Shown here piece by piece: positions 29,390 through 37,094 of a stretch of 64,000 nt of DNA; within the stretch, counting starts at the first letter, position 1, and each line of letters starts with the position of its first letter. Both the position numbers and the translations under genes were made by a program. The notes below the pieces were generated by a model. That model worked only from the letters and a program-made list of their open reading frames with translations, was not told the DNA's origin and did no database searches. Source of the DNA: a virus; IMG/VR virus record IMGVR_UViG_3300045135_002615, positions 186,001-250,000 of that record; one strand, 5' to 3'.

Positions 29390-31036
29390 ATGTCTAGGTA
29401 TGACCGTTCAAATAAGTCTCGCAGGGCTATGGCTACACGTCGCCGTCGCTTTGCAAACTCTTCTATCCCTGGCTCAGACAACCTAGGTTGGGAGCACTTC
29501 GGACACCCCGCTGCTGGCGAGCAACCTGCTGTCGATGAGTATGGTTTTGATAGCGAGTTCGGTGAGGGCGTTCGCAAGGGTCCTTACAGCTCTGGTGCCG
29601 CTCCTGCCTCTTATGGTTGGTCTCCTGAGCACCCCGCTGCTTCAGACATGGTTCGTGAGGATTACGCCATGACTGAGACCCTCCGTAACGAGAACCTCAA
29701 GAAGGCTATGGAGCGTAAGGCAGCTAAGTGCATTGAGATTGCTGAGTCACGCCTCGGTAAATATGCGAGTGCCTCTGAGATTGAGGATCTTGCTCTTCGT
29801 TTCATGGATCTCCCCAACAGCGTTGTGAATGGTCGTGTCGCTTCTCTTCGTAATGCTGATAACGCTGTTCAGATGAACACAGGCTATGAGGGTCTTGACT
29901 TCACAGGTCCTGGTAACGCAGGTTCTGATCTTGAGGCAGACGAGTGGATGTCTGACGAGTTCGAGGCTGACATGGACATGATGGCTGATGAGCTTGAGGC
30001 AGACGAGTGGATGTCTGATGAGTTCGAGGCTGACATGGACATGATGGCTGATGAGTTCGAGGCTGATGAGCTTGAGGCTGACATGGACATGATGGCTGAG
30101 GACATTGAGGCACATGATCTCTTTGACGAGTATGACCTCGATGGTGATGACCTCATCTCCCGTGATGAGTGGGGCGGTAGCATGGGGGCGTTCGATGTAA
30201 TGGATCTTGATGAGGATGACTTCCTCTCTCGTGATGAGGTTGCTATGGGTCTAGGTGACTCTTTCGGCAACCCTTCACAGGCGGAGATGCTCGCTGAGGA
30301 GATTTCTAATCTTAAGCAAGCTAATGCCCGCCTCGCCCGTCAGGTTCGTAAGCTTGCCGATAACGCAGTTCAGCAAGCTACGGACTACACCGTAGAGGAC
30401 TTCAGCGATCCTATCGACACTACACCTGAGTCTGAGGAGGGTGAGGGCACTCCTACTCAGCGTCTTGCCCGTCTTGAGCGTCTCGCATCTGTACTCGCAG
30501 ATTACATGGGAGAGCTTGAGGCTGAGGAGGAGATGTCTGACATGAATGATCCTCACTACGGCTACTCAAAGGCAGCAGGTGATGAGCCCGAAGAGGAAGA
30601 GGGTGACGATGAGGATCTTGAGGAAGATGCCAAGAATGTTGCAGAGACCGCAGAAGATCCTAAGTCTGAGAAGAAGGCTTCTGAGGATCTTGAGGAAGAG
30701 GAGGCTGAGGAAGAGGAGACTGAGTCTGAGAAGAAGGCTTCTGACGACAACATGGGTCTCGATGTAGAGGACGGTGACATGGAGATTGATCCTCGTCTTG
30801 CTTCTATCTTCACCGCTTCTGACGAGGAAGAGGCTGAGGAAGAGGAGGCTGAGGAAGAGGAGACTGAGGGAGAGGAGCCTAAGTCTGAGAAGAAGGCTTC
30901 TTACAAGCCCGCTATCAATACTCGTCAGGCAAGTGTTAAGACCCTCGGTAACATCAGCCGTGAGGCTTCTGCTTCTTCTGATGAGCTCAGCAAGCTTTGG
31001 GCTTCAGCTCCTGACGTGAGCAAGTTCTTCGGTTAA
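29390..31036 (+). CDS. Acidic scaffold-like head protein with EF-hand-like loops
   Basis: This protein has 548 residues from ATG 29390 (AAAGGA before it). The N-terminus is basic (RAMATRRRRFANSSIPGS). The middle has three repeats of ADEWMSDEFEADMDMMAD (~185-240), then two calcium-loop-like sequences, DEYDLDGDDLISRDEW and MDLDEDDFLSRDEV (~245-285). A coiled coil (EEISNLKQANARLARQVRKL) and Glu-rich tracts with repeated SEKKAS follow; it ends LWASAPDVSKFFG. It lies between protease and capsid, has extreme acidity and is low-complexity, all of which suit a scaffold. The DMMADEWMSD repeat recurs in the protein at 53246. Confidence 0.7.
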   Translation: MSRYDRSNKSRRAMATRRRRFANSSIPGSDNLGWEHFGHPAAGEQPAVDEYGFDSEFGEGVRKGPYSSGAAPASYGWSPEHPAASDMVREDYAMTETLRNENLKKAMERKAAKCIEIAESRLGKYASASEIEDLALRFMDLPNSVVNGRVASLRNADNAVQMNTGYEGLDFTGPGNAGSDLEADEWMSDEFEADMDMMADELEADEWMSDEFEADMDMMADEFEADELEADMDMMAEDIEAHDLFDEYDLDGDDLISRDEWGGSMGAFDVMDLDEDDFLSRDEVAMGLGDSFGNPSQAEMLAEEISNLKQANARLARQVRKLADNAVQQATDYTVEDFSDPIDTTPESEEGEGTPTQRLARLERLASVLADYMGELEAEEEMSDMNDPHYGYSKAAGDEPEEEEGDDEDLEEDAKNVAETAEDPKSEKKASEDLEEEEAEEEETESEKKASDDNMGLDVEDGDMEIDPRLASIFTASDEEEAEEEEAEEEETEGEEPKSEKKASYKPAINTRQASVKTLGNISREASASSDELSKLWASAPDVSKFFG

Positions 31037-31055
31037 TCTTGAAAGGGGCTTCAAT

Positions 31056-31068
31056 AGTCCTTTTATAG
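31056..31068 (+). promoter_or_regulatory. Late-promoter-like element AGTCCTTTTATAG
   Basis: It lies 120 bases before the start at 31188, the longest leader among the copies, giving the decoration and capsid genes a separate late promoter. Confidence 0.5.
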
Positions 31069-31187
31069 TCTCACGCTATACTGATGGAAACATCCAACTC
31101 GGGGTTAGGGTCACAACCCACCTCAATCTAACAACAAACACACTACTCTCTTGAAAACAGAGAGTATGAGCACAATAGGAGATTACT

Positions 31188-31775
31188 ATGGCTCTACTTG
31201 GACAAGCTAGTGGTGGGTTCACTGAGAGCAGCTCTGCTCTGCGTATTCTGCACGTTGGTGTTCGTAACACCCTCGGTCAGCTCACCGCAGATAGCTTCAC
31301 TCAGTCTAACCCCAAGTTTACAACCGATGTTGACCGCATCTCAGCCGCACCTGGCCTTCTAACAGGCGTCTTCGGTGTCCTTAGCGGTTCTATCGCCTTC
31401 ACTCGCGGTGACGAGGGTGCGAGCTTCCACGGTGGTCCTACCGCCGCAGCAGGTCGTGCTCACACTGAGCGTGTTCTCGGCGTGTTCATCAACAACGCAA
31501 GCGGTAACGCTTTCGAGAACCAGCCTGGCGTTGCAAGCAACAAGGGTCCTTATGTCTCTGCACAGGGTAGCTACGCTAACCGCCTCTATGAGACATCTCA
31601 GACCGGTGCTGATGTTGCTCTTACCTATGCTTCAGGTGACAGCCTCTACGCTTCTATCAATGGTTTCCTTACCAATGACACCAACCAGCGTCACACGGAT
31701 ACCACTGAGATCGCCATCCTCAAGATTGCTCCCGACTCTACGTCTGACGAGCTAGTTTACGACCAGCGTATCTGA
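31188..31775 (+). CDS. Probable capsid decoration/structural protein
   Basis: This 195-residue, Gly/Ser/Ala-rich protein with short strands (MALLGQASGGFTESSSALRI; LLTGVFGVLSGSIAFTRGDE; GSYANRLYETSQTGADVALT) is typical of small phage coat-accessory proteins. It uses a highly biased codon set like the capsid gene that follows 20 bases later, which implies high expression. AGGAGA precedes the ATG. The exact role (decoration, or neck) is inferred from position. Confidence 0.6.
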   Translation: MALLGQASGGFTESSSALRILHVGVRNTLGQLTADSFTQSNPKFTTDVDRISAAPGLLTGVFGVLSGSIAFTRGDEGASFHGGPTAAAGRAHTERVLGVFINNASGNAFENQPGVASNKGPYVSAQGSYANRLYETSQTGADVALTYASGDSLYASINGFLTNDTNQRHTDTTEIAILKIAPDSTSDELVYDQRI

Positions 31776-31795
31776 TAGATAAAGGAGTATATATC

Positions 31796-32674
31796 ATGAG
31801 CAATACCGTAGATAACAGCGTTAAGAACAAGATCATCAGCGACTTCATCAAGACCCCTCAGGGTCGTGCTAAGCTCGCTGCTTCAATGACTCAGCCCCTC
31901 CGCCTCCGCCGTGACTATACATCAGTCGGCCGTAAGACCTTCCAGGTCGAGCAGCTTCCTGATGGAGCACTCCCCATCTACGACAAGGATCCCGATGTGA
32001 CCGCATTTGTCGTTGGTGAGGAAGGCGAGAACATCCTCGCTATCACCAAGCCACGCCGTGTGATCTTCCCTCTCTTCGAGATCGCATCTAACCCTGAGAT
32101 TCCCCTCACACAGATCAAGGAGCGTAGATTCGACCTCATCGAGCGTGCTCAGGATCTCGCTAGGGCTCAGATTCAGGCGGCTGAGGACGAGCGTGTGTTC
32201 GCTATACTCGATGCCGTTGCAGCTAACGGCTTCGACAGCGTTGCAGGTCAGACTAACGCTGACATCCCTGTCATCGCTCCTCTCAATGGTGCTGTCCTCG
32301 CTGACGCATTCGCACAGATCGAGCGTCACGACCTTCGCGTTGCCCGCGTATTCATGAACGCTCGTGACTACGCTGACATCCGTAAGTTCGGCCGTGATAT
32401 TCTCGACATCGAGAGCCAGGCTGCTCTCCTCAAGACTGGTCTTCAGGCTACTCTTTGGGGTGCTCAGATCATCACATCACGTCTCGTGCCTGTCGGTACG
32501 GTGTACGTCTGCTGTGAGCCTGAGATGTTCGGACGTATCCCCGTTCGTACTGAGCTCACCGTCCTCTCTGCTGACGATCCTAAGGCTCGTACAATTGGCT
32601 TCAGCGTCTTTGAGAATTTGGGCATTGGTGCCTACAACCCTCGCGGTCTAGTCCGCCTCACTGTTACTCGCTAA
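31796..32674 (+). CDS. Major capsid protein, HK97-like
   Basis: This is a 292-residue protein. The N-terminal arm (DFIKTPQGRAKLAASMTQPL-RLRRDYTSVGRK) is followed by an HK97-like pattern: an E-loop region (VGRKTFQVEQLPDGALPIYD), a long spine helix (RAQDLARAQIQAAEDERVFA-ILDAV) and C-terminal A-domain strands (RVFMNARDYADIRKFGRDIL; LWGAQIITSRLVPVGTVYVC; FSVFENLGIGAYNPRGLVRL). Size matches unexpanded or lightly processed capsid proteins. Strongly biased codons and a strong terminator after the gene indicate high expression. A cleavage site by the protease gene two positions upstream is possible near KLAAS but not proven. Confidence 0.88.
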   Translation: MSNTVDNSVKNKIISDFIKTPQGRAKLAASMTQPLRLRRDYTSVGRKTFQVEQLPDGALPIYDKDPDVTAFVVGEEGENILAITKPRRVIFPLFEIASNPEIPLTQIKERRFDLIERAQDLARAQIQAAEDERVFAILDAVAANGFDSVAGQTNADIPVIAPLNGAVLADAFAQIERHDLRVARVFMNARDYADIRKFGRDILDIESQAALLKTGLQATLWGAQIITSRLVPVGTVYVCCEPEMFGRIPVRTELTVLSADDPKARTIGFSVFENLGIGAYNPRGLVRLTVTR

Positions 32675-32722
32675 TAGCTTGTAACTAGCTGATTTAGTTC
32701 AGCTAAGAGGGTTTCAAAGCCC

Positions 32723-32759
32723 CCCCCCGATCTCCTTAGATGGAGGTCGGGGGGTTTTT
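32723..32759 (+). terminator. Intrinsic terminator after the capsid gene
   Basis: A 13-bp stem, CCCCCCGATCTCC with GGAGGTCGGGGGG (one G-T pair), has a 6-base loop and is followed by TTTTTC. Confidence 0.92.
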
Positions 32760-32778
32760 CGTTTGTATGTGGGGAGAA

Positions 32779-32796
32779 CCTTAGTAGTTTCTATCA
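32779..32796 (+). repeat. Left arm of an 18-bp perfect inverted repeat
   Basis: CCTTAGTAGTTTCTATCA here is the exact reverse complement of TGATAGAAACTACTAAGG at 33267-33284. The two arms bracket the small gene at 32962-33216. Both arms lie beside the sequence GAGAACCTTAG. Confidence 0.88.
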
Positions 32797-32798
32797 GT

Positions 32799-32830
32799 AA
32801 AAAACGCCCCCCCGATACAGCCATTGATAG
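32799..32830 (+). promoter_or_regulatory. C-tract/CATTGATA element (copy 1)
   Basis: AAAAAACGCCCCCCCGATAC followed by AGCCATTGATA resembles the conserved sequence upstream of the two small exported-protein genes (minus-strand copies near 33751-33781 and 34214-34243). It may be a promoter or operator unit. Confidence 0.4.
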
Positions 32831-32894
32831 AAGGAGCTGAATGACCCTTTAACATCATTAGAGTCACGGGCTACACGGTATGCCTCAAATATTT

Positions 32895-32940
32895 ATAGTT
32901 TATCCATTACTGCTACTATAAGTAATTGTAGGTAAACTAT
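32895..32940. other. Interrupted inverted repeat before the gene at 32962
   Basis: ATAGTTTA (32895-32902) pairs with TAAACTAT (32933-32940), and the inner ATTACT pairs with AGTAAT. It lies just before an AAAGGAGG site, so an operator or leader hairpin is possible. Confidence 0.45.
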
Positions 32941-32961
32941 TTCACAACAAAGGAGGACATC

Positions 32962-33216
32962 ATGTCTTTAGATAAAAGAAAACTAGAAGAAGTCTTTGGA
33001 GAAGCTGAGATGGCATTTTGGGATGCTGTCGCATCGTCTTTTCCTGAAATCAAAAGTGGAGATCTCTCTCCATCTGACTCTGCCAAACTTGAAAAAGCCA
33101 TGAAAGAGGCAATCCAATCTTGGTATGTGGGCAATCAGCCTGCGGGTGAATCAACCAGCCAGATTGTCCGTAATCTTGAGCGTAGGGTTGCCCGACTCGA
33201 AAAGTCATCAAGGTAA
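32962..33216 (+). CDS. Small protein with C-terminal coiled-coil tag
   Basis: This 84-residue helical protein (MSLDKRKLEEVFGEAEMAFW) ends with TSQIVRNLERRVARLEKSSR, the tag shared with other proteins but here at the C-terminus. It is flanked by the 18-bp inverted repeat and lies between two terminators, so it is an isolated unit. AAAGGAGG precedes the ATG. Function unknown. Confidence 0.7.
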   Translation: MSLDKRKLEEVFGEAEMAFWDAVASSFPEIKSGDLSPSDSAKLEKAMKEAIQSWYVGNQPAGESTSQIVRNLERRVARLEKSSR

Positions 33217-33266
33217 TCGGAAATACATTTGTTCTCTTTTGTGGTTTTTCGCCATCCACAGATGGT

Positions 33267-33284
33267 TGATAGAAACTACTAAGG
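33267..33284 (+). repeat. Right arm of the 18-bp perfect inverted repeat
   Basis: TGATAGAAACTACTAAGG is the partner of 32779-32796. It runs into the small palindrome CTAAGGAGAACCTTAG (33279-33294), and then the terminator at 33306. Confidence 0.88.
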
Positions 33285-33305
33285 AGAACCTTAGATCAAG
33301 CAAAA

Positions 33306-33348
33306 AAAAGCTCCTCCACTTCCCTTAGATGGAAGCGGAGGAGCTTTT
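33306..33348. terminator. Bidirectional intrinsic terminator
   Basis: GCTCCTCCACTTCC pairs with GGAAGCGGAGGAGC (one A-C mismatch), loop of seven bases, flanked by an A-run on the left and TTTT on the right. It ends both the gene at 32962 and the convergent gene at 33375. Confidence 0.9.
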
Positions 33349-33374
33349 AGCTCAAGGTTAAGAGTGTTGTTTTC

Positions 33375-33707
33375 TTAGCGGAGAGTGGTGTCGCGGATGA
33401 TTCGAGCCGTCAGCTCTGCATTCTCAGCCTCGTCAATAGCGATCTCCGCGAGGAGGAGGTCACTCTTGTCAATAGAGATGGTCTCGCAGTCACGAAGCTC
33501 AAGCTCATCCGCCTGAGCCTCGCTTGACTCGCTGAGGAGGATGATCTCCCTAGCGAGACGATCACTAGTGCAGATGGTGATCTCTTGTGTAGACTGCAAT
33601 GACTCAGTAATCTCAAGGCTGAGGGAGGTGAGCGAGCAGAGGAGGGCGGCGGTGGCGGTCAAAAGTAAGCGGAGAGCGATGTCGCTGATTAAGGAGATGA
33701 TGGTCAT
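33375..33707 (-). CDS. Small exported protein (paralogue A)
   Basis: This 110-residue protein has a hydrophobic N-terminal segment (ISDIALRLLLTATAALLCSL), probably a signal peptide or anchor. The mature part has ICTSDRLAREIILLSESSEA and ELELRDCETISI; the two Cys could form a disulfide in the periplasm. The protein at 33896 shares the framework IC-S--LARE----LS--S----ELxLxDCExI. The 5' leader with CAACAACAAC and AAAGGGAAACAACTATG is also shared. Function unknown; candidates are envelope or lysis-control proteins. Confidence 0.7.
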   Translation of the reverse strand: MTIISLISDIALRLLLTATAALLCSLTSLSLEITESLQSTQEITICTSDRLAREIILLSESSEAQADELELRDCETISIDKSDLLLAEIAIDEAENAELTARIIRDTTLR

Positions 33708-33750
33708 AGTTGTTTCCCTTTACTTGTGGGTTGTTGTTGTTGTTACAATC

Positions 33751-33781
33751 ATATATCAATGCCGATTGAGGGGGGTGTTTT
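33751..33781 (-). promoter_or_regulatory. C-tract/CATTGATA element (copy 2)
   Basis: On the minus strand AAAACACCCCCCTCAATCGG leads to GCATTGATATATGATTGTAA, about 45 bases before the start at 33707. The same arrangement precedes the paralogue at 34177. Confidence 0.5.
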
Positions 33782-33825
33782 CCACCCTAATTGGGTTTAA
33801 AATATCTTTACTGCTAGGTTAATAA

Positions 33826-33867
33826 AAAAGCCCCTCACTTCTCAGATTAAGGAAGTGAGGGGCTTTT
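33826..33867. terminator. Bidirectional intrinsic terminator
   Basis: AAAAGCCCCTCACTTC pairs perfectly with GAAGTGAGGGGCTTTT (16 bp, 10-base loop). It follows the stop of the gene at 33896 on the minus strand. Confidence 0.92.
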
Positions 33868-33895
33868 GGATCAGTAGAGAGGCCACTTAAGAAAA

Positions 33896-34177
33896 TCAGT
33901 AGAGGGTCTGAGAGTAGGCTCGGAGAAGTCCGAGCTTCTCCTCCGCCTCCAAAATGGCGAGCCAAGAATAAAATGCCTCATAACTGTCTTCCACTTCAAT
34001 GATCTCGCAATCAGTTAGCTCAAGGGCTTCCCTTGTGCTCTCGTCTGATCGCCCGCTCAGGCTTACTCGCTCCCTGGCGAGCTCGCCTGAGTAACAGATC
34101 TCGATGGTGGTGTCTTGGGCGGAGGCGACTGAGGAGAGGGCGGTGAGGGCGAGAAGTGTAGTTAGAATGGTACGCAT
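33896..34177 (-). CDS. Small exported protein (paralogue B)
   Basis: This 93-residue protein has a classical signal peptide: MRTILTTLLALTALSSVASA with cleavage before QDTTIE. The mature ~73 residues contain EICYSGELARERVSLSGRSD and ALELTDCEIIEVEDSYEAFY; the paired Cys and the LARE and ELTDCE elements match paralogue A at 33375. It is predicted periplasmic. Each paralogue has its own terminator and its own C-tract element, so the whole transcription unit was duplicated. Confidence 0.78.
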   Translation of the reverse strand: MRTILTTLLALTALSSVASAQDTTIEICYSGELARERVSLSGRSDESTREALELTDCEIIEVEDSYEAFYSWLAILEAEEKLGLLRAYSQTLY

Positions 34178-34213
34178 TGTTGTTTCCCTTTTGTGTGTTG
34201 TTGTTGCTTACAG

Positions 34214-34243
34214 GTATCAATGCCATCAGGGGGGGGTGTTTTT
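34214..34243 (-). promoter_or_regulatory. C-tract/CATTGATA element (copy 3)
   Basis: On the minus strand AAAAACACCCCCCCCTGATG leads to GCATTGATACCTGTAAGCAA, placed before 34177 as copy 2 is before 33707. Confidence 0.5.
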
Positions 34244-34245
34244 TT

Positions 34246-34258
34246 GGTTATTTATATA
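34246..34258 (+). promoter_or_regulatory. Weak late-promoter-like element GGTTATTTATATA
   Basis: It lies 42 bases before the start at 34300; it is less like the consensus than other copies. Confidence 0.3.
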
Positions 34259-34299
34259 TATACATTTGCATTAACCACCCTCTATTGGAGCAAAAAAAT

Positions 34300-34815
34300 A
34301 TGAGACACTTAACAGCAAGTCAGAAGATCGCTCACCTTGAGCATCGCCTCGCTCGTCTTGAAAGAAGAGCTACGCATTGGACTGATGTCTACCATCCGAG
34401 TGAGATGGTAGACGGCTACGTTGATGATATGGGCTACGAGAAGTACCCACCCAGCTATAGCCAAGGACCGGTATGTGACTCTATAGCAAGAGAGATGAGT
34501 CGCCGCCTGAAAAGGAAGGGTTATAATATCCAACATATGCCTGATTGGGTTGGGTATAGGATTCACCTCCCTTTGAATGGGATCACTTATGAGATGATAA
34601 ACTCAGATACTGATCCAAGTCTACCTCTCTGTAAAGAGTTAGTTCTCCAGGTAATGAAGGACGCAGGTCTTAAGGGTCATGTGTACTACAGGAGAGGGTC
34701 TCACTACTACAGGAAAGAGCTTGCGGGGGGTCGCTGTCTCCTTAGTATTAGTTGCTCACAAGATGAGGGTCTGAGCTTTGATGTAGACAGGGTGATAACC
34801 CGACGTAGGAGATAA
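34300..34815 (+). CDS. Coiled-coil-tagged hypothetical protein
   Basis: This protein has 171 residues from ATG 34300 (TTGGAG upstream); the frame extends further 5' but that part lies in the leader. It begins MRHLTASQKIAHLEHRLARL-ERR, the extended form of the tag also used by the next gene. The remainder is basic alpha/beta (DSIAREMSRRLKRKGYNIQH; ELVLQVMKDAGLKGHVYYRR) ending in RVITRRRR. No family is recognised. Confidence 0.7.
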   Translation: MRHLTASQKIAHLEHRLARLERRATHWTDVYHPSEMVDGYVDDMGYEKYPPSYSQGPVCDSIAREMSRRLKRKGYNIQHMPDWVGYRIHLPLNGITYEMINSDTDPSLPLCKELVLQVMKDAGLKGHVYYRRGSHYYRKELAGGRCLLSISCSQDEGLSFDVDRVITRRRR

Positions 34816-34824
34816 GGGGGTTAT

Positions 34825-34839
34825 ACTCCATTTATCACC
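34825..34839 (+). promoter_or_regulatory. Late-promoter-like element ACTCCATTTATCACC
   Basis: It lies 35 bases before the start at 34875 and resembles the copy at 19512. Confidence 0.3.
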
Positions 34840-34874
34840 ACCACATCAGGCACCAACTAAAGGAGGAGATGTCC

Positions 34875-35243
34875 ATGAGACACTTAACAGCTAGTCAAAA
34901 AATCGCTCAACTTGAATCCCGTATCGCCCGTCTAGAGAAGCAAGCCTCTTTGAGAAGAGGTCTCGACAGGGAGGAGGAAACCGTCTTAGATGAAGTAATC
35001 CACCACTACAGACTCAGGCCACGAGACTATGAAGATGTCGAAATTAGTATTGAGGATCAGGTAGGGCGTGGGGAAGATAGGATCGTGCTCTATGAGGTGT
35101 CTCTTTTCAAAGAAGACGGGGATAGCTTTACTTGCTATGTCCTTTATGACGCTTACGAAGAATTGGTGGAAGGGTTTTACGATTACCAAGATGATTATGA
35201 AGCCCAAAGAGCCTTTGACTCACTAGTAGAGCGACACGCATAA
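34875..35243 (+). CDS. Coiled-coil-tagged acidic protein
   Basis: This protein has 122 residues from ATG 34875, eight bases after AGGAGG; the ATG at 34869 is too close to that site. It begins MRHLTASQKIAQLESRIARL-EKQAS, almost identical to the start of the gene at 34300. The rest is acidic (YEDVEISIEDQVGRGEDRIV; YDAYEELVEGFYDYQDDYEA) and shares no visible similarity with the neighbour. Thus only the tag was copied or conserved. Confidence 0.7.
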   Translation: MRHLTASQKIAQLESRIARLEKQASLRRGLDREEETVLDEVIHHYRLRPRDYEDVEISIEDQVGRGEDRIVLYEVSLFKEDGDSFTCYVLYDAYEELVEGFYDYQDDYEAQRAFDSLVERHA

Positions 35244-35420
35244 CCTAAAGGGTGAGACATACTCAACGAGTATGGGTATTTTTGATGGCGTTAACTCTCA
35301 GATATAGTTGCTGATAGCAACAGATACAGACACCCCTGATAGGGTTGGATGTAATAAAGACTCCGTAAGGGGTCTTTATCTATATAAGGGCTTTACACAC
35401 TTAACCTTTATGGAGACGAT

Positions 35421-36035
35421 ATGTCATTCACCTACTATGATGAGTACGCTGATTTTGAGCCTGCTCTTATCCCTGTTGATTTAGAGTTTTTCGCCACCGT
35501 ACAACGAGAGCTCACCTTGGACTTCCAAGTGTCCTCATTTTGCGACCTTTACAAGTCCGACCCCAATGATCAAAACCTGCCTTGCGTCTACCCTGCCCTC
35601 CGCCTGATTGGTGAGGATGTTGACTTTGAGAAGATCAAGCTCAACGTAGAGGGTGCTAACCTCGTGGCGACAGACTCCTATATGGAGGATGATTGTCGCG
35701 TGATGGTTTGGGTCTTTGCCCCGACCTCAACAGGCTATGCACAGATTCAGTATGGTGCAGCCTTAGAGGATAAGGCAAAGCTCACATGGTTCTCAACAGA
35801 CGACAACTCTTACTTGGTCTGCGACTTTGATGAGAACCCCGTAAGTGTCACGGATGCGAAGCTCGGTCTTTACCAAGAGATTTACACTCCTGAGAAGAAG
35901 GAGCTACGAGAGGACAACCGCAGGATTTTAGAGTTGCTGAAGAATACGGATAACGGTTTAGAGGTGTCCTCTTACCTTGAGTTGATTCAGCAAAATCTTG
36001 AGAAGATGAAAGAGTGTAACGGTTACACTTGCTGA
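35421..36035 (+). CDS. Hypothetical acidic protein
   Basis: This 204-residue protein (MSFTYYDEYADFEPALIPVD) has a beta-rich middle (LNVEGANLVATDSYMEDDCR; GYAQIQYGAALEDKAKLTWF) and a C-terminal coiled coil (ELREDNRRILELLKNTDNGL). It has four Cys in all, including CNGYTC at the end. A leader of ~180 bases contains a hairpin GACTCC/GGGGTC before TTTATC, then a GGTCTTTATCTATATA stretch resembling the late element. Unknown function. Confidence 0.6.
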   Translation: MSFTYYDEYADFEPALIPVDLEFFATVQRELTLDFQVSSFCDLYKSDPNDQNLPCVYPALRLIGEDVDFEKIKLNVEGANLVATDSYMEDDCRVMVWVFAPTSTGYAQIQYGAALEDKAKLTWFSTDDNSYLVCDFDENPVSVTDAKLGLYQEIYTPEKKELREDNRRILELLKNTDNGLEVSSYLELIQQNLEKMKECNGYTC

Positions 36036-36415
36036 TCGGGTTCTGTACCCTCATCTTCAACAGAAGCCTCAGCTTCCTCAGAGGGAGTTGGGGCTTCTTC
36101 GTTTTCTGAGAACAGGGACGCCATCATCTCAGCCATCTTATCTTCGTCCATATCTTCCATTCCCTCGCCCCCAAAGAGACCCGCAAGGGGGTTATCTTGA
36201 CCTTGTAGCATCTCCTCGATGCCACCCTCTGTCTCGGCAGCCTTCATGAGCTTCTCCATATCAAGGTTTCCACCCATAAGGAGCTTCATCATCTCCATGA
36301 TGTCGTTCATGCCGAGTGGCTTCTCAAGCTCTTTACGCTCACGGGCTTTACGCTCCTTGCGGCGTTGCTTGATACGGATCTTCTTCTTGTGTGCGTTACG
36401 TTGTTTCTTGTTCAT
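36023..36415 (-). CDS. Basic/acidic bipartite hypothetical protein
   Basis: This protein has 130 residues from ATG 36415 (AAGGAGG upstream). The first ~35 residues are extremely basic (NKKQRNAHKKKIRIKQRRKE) and the rest is acidic and Met-rich (MNDIMEMMKLLMGGNLDMEK; EDKMAEMMASLFSENEEAPT). The basic half could bind RNA or DNA. It converges with and overlaps the gene at 35421 by 13 bases. Between it and the methyltransferase locus lies the inverted repeat TATCGGT (36428) / ACCGATA (36447), a possible operator. Confidence 0.6.
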   Translation of the reverse strand: MNKKQRNAHKKKIRIKQRRKERKARERKELEKPLGMNDIMEMMKLLMGGNLDMEKLMKAAETEGGIEEMLQGQDNPLAGLFGGEGMEDMDEDKMAEMMASLFSENEEAPTPSEEAEASVEDEGTEPDQQV

Positions 36416-36427
36416 CACATACCTCCT

Positions 36428-36453
36428 TATCGGTGTCTTGTCTTATACCGATA
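36428..36453. promoter_or_regulatory. Possible operator: TATCGGT/ACCGATA inverted repeat
   Basis: Seven-base arms at 36428-36434 and 36447-36453 lie between divergent genes, next to a TAGTATAAAG -10-like sequence. Confidence 0.35.
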
Positions 36454-36494
36454 GTATAAAGAGGTATATGGCAACACAGTACGGAGAGCGAACA

Positions 36495-37094
36495 ATGATA
36501 GAGATTAAGATAGGAGATTGCGTAGATCGCCTCAAAGACCTAGAGGACAACTCCGTTGACGCAATCATCTCAGACCCACCTTATGGTGTGAAGTATATGG
36601 AGAGTGGGTGGGACGATATAGGAGAAGGCTCGCAACAGAGAGAGTGGCACAGAGCTTGGTTGAAGGAAGCTCATAGGGTTCTTAAATGTGATGGTGTCCT
36701 CAAAGCGTTCTCTAGTGCTAAAACCCTGCATCATTTAACCTCTGCTATGGTCGAGGTAGGATTCGTAAACCTCTTAGTCGAGGCATGGGTTTACACAAGT
36801 GGTATGCCGACAGGAAACTACGATATGGCTAAAGGCATCGAGGCAACTATCCTGTTTGGAGACTCGAATAAATCAACATTCAAAAAACTTAAAGGGACTC
36901 GTAAAGAGGGCAAAACGGGGTATGCCAAACTTAGAGTAGAGCAAGGTACTAGAGCCACAGATTATGGTCTTTCATCTAGTGCATTTGACCTTGAGCCTCA
37001 AACTAAAGAGGGATCTCTTTACATGGGCTATGGTACTACCCTTAAGAAGTCATGGGAACCTATTTGTATCGGGGTTAAGAGATGTCACTCTTAA
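36495..37094 (+). pseudogene. Truncated methyltransferase copy (SDPPYG half)
   Basis: The 199-residue frame begins MIEIKIGDCVDRLKDLEDNS and has motif IV, VDAIISDPPYGVKYMESGWD, and VLKAFSSAKTLHHL, but no GxGxxG SAM-binding motif. It stops at KSWEPICIGVKRCHS. In the +1 frame the sequence continues to 37143 with DVTLNDDEGASRFFKQFKKE, matching the end of the gene at 37693 (NDEGGASRFFKQF). So the target-recognition part was deleted and the tail thrown out of frame. It is 82% like the start of the following copy by eye. Either a remnant or a regulatory half-protein. Confidence 0.7.

Noticed and set aside
29747-30813. Ser-rich and Pro-rich minus-strand frames in the acidic head-protein gene
   Set aside because: They are reverse reading of GAG/GAT-rich repeats, with no ribosome sites.
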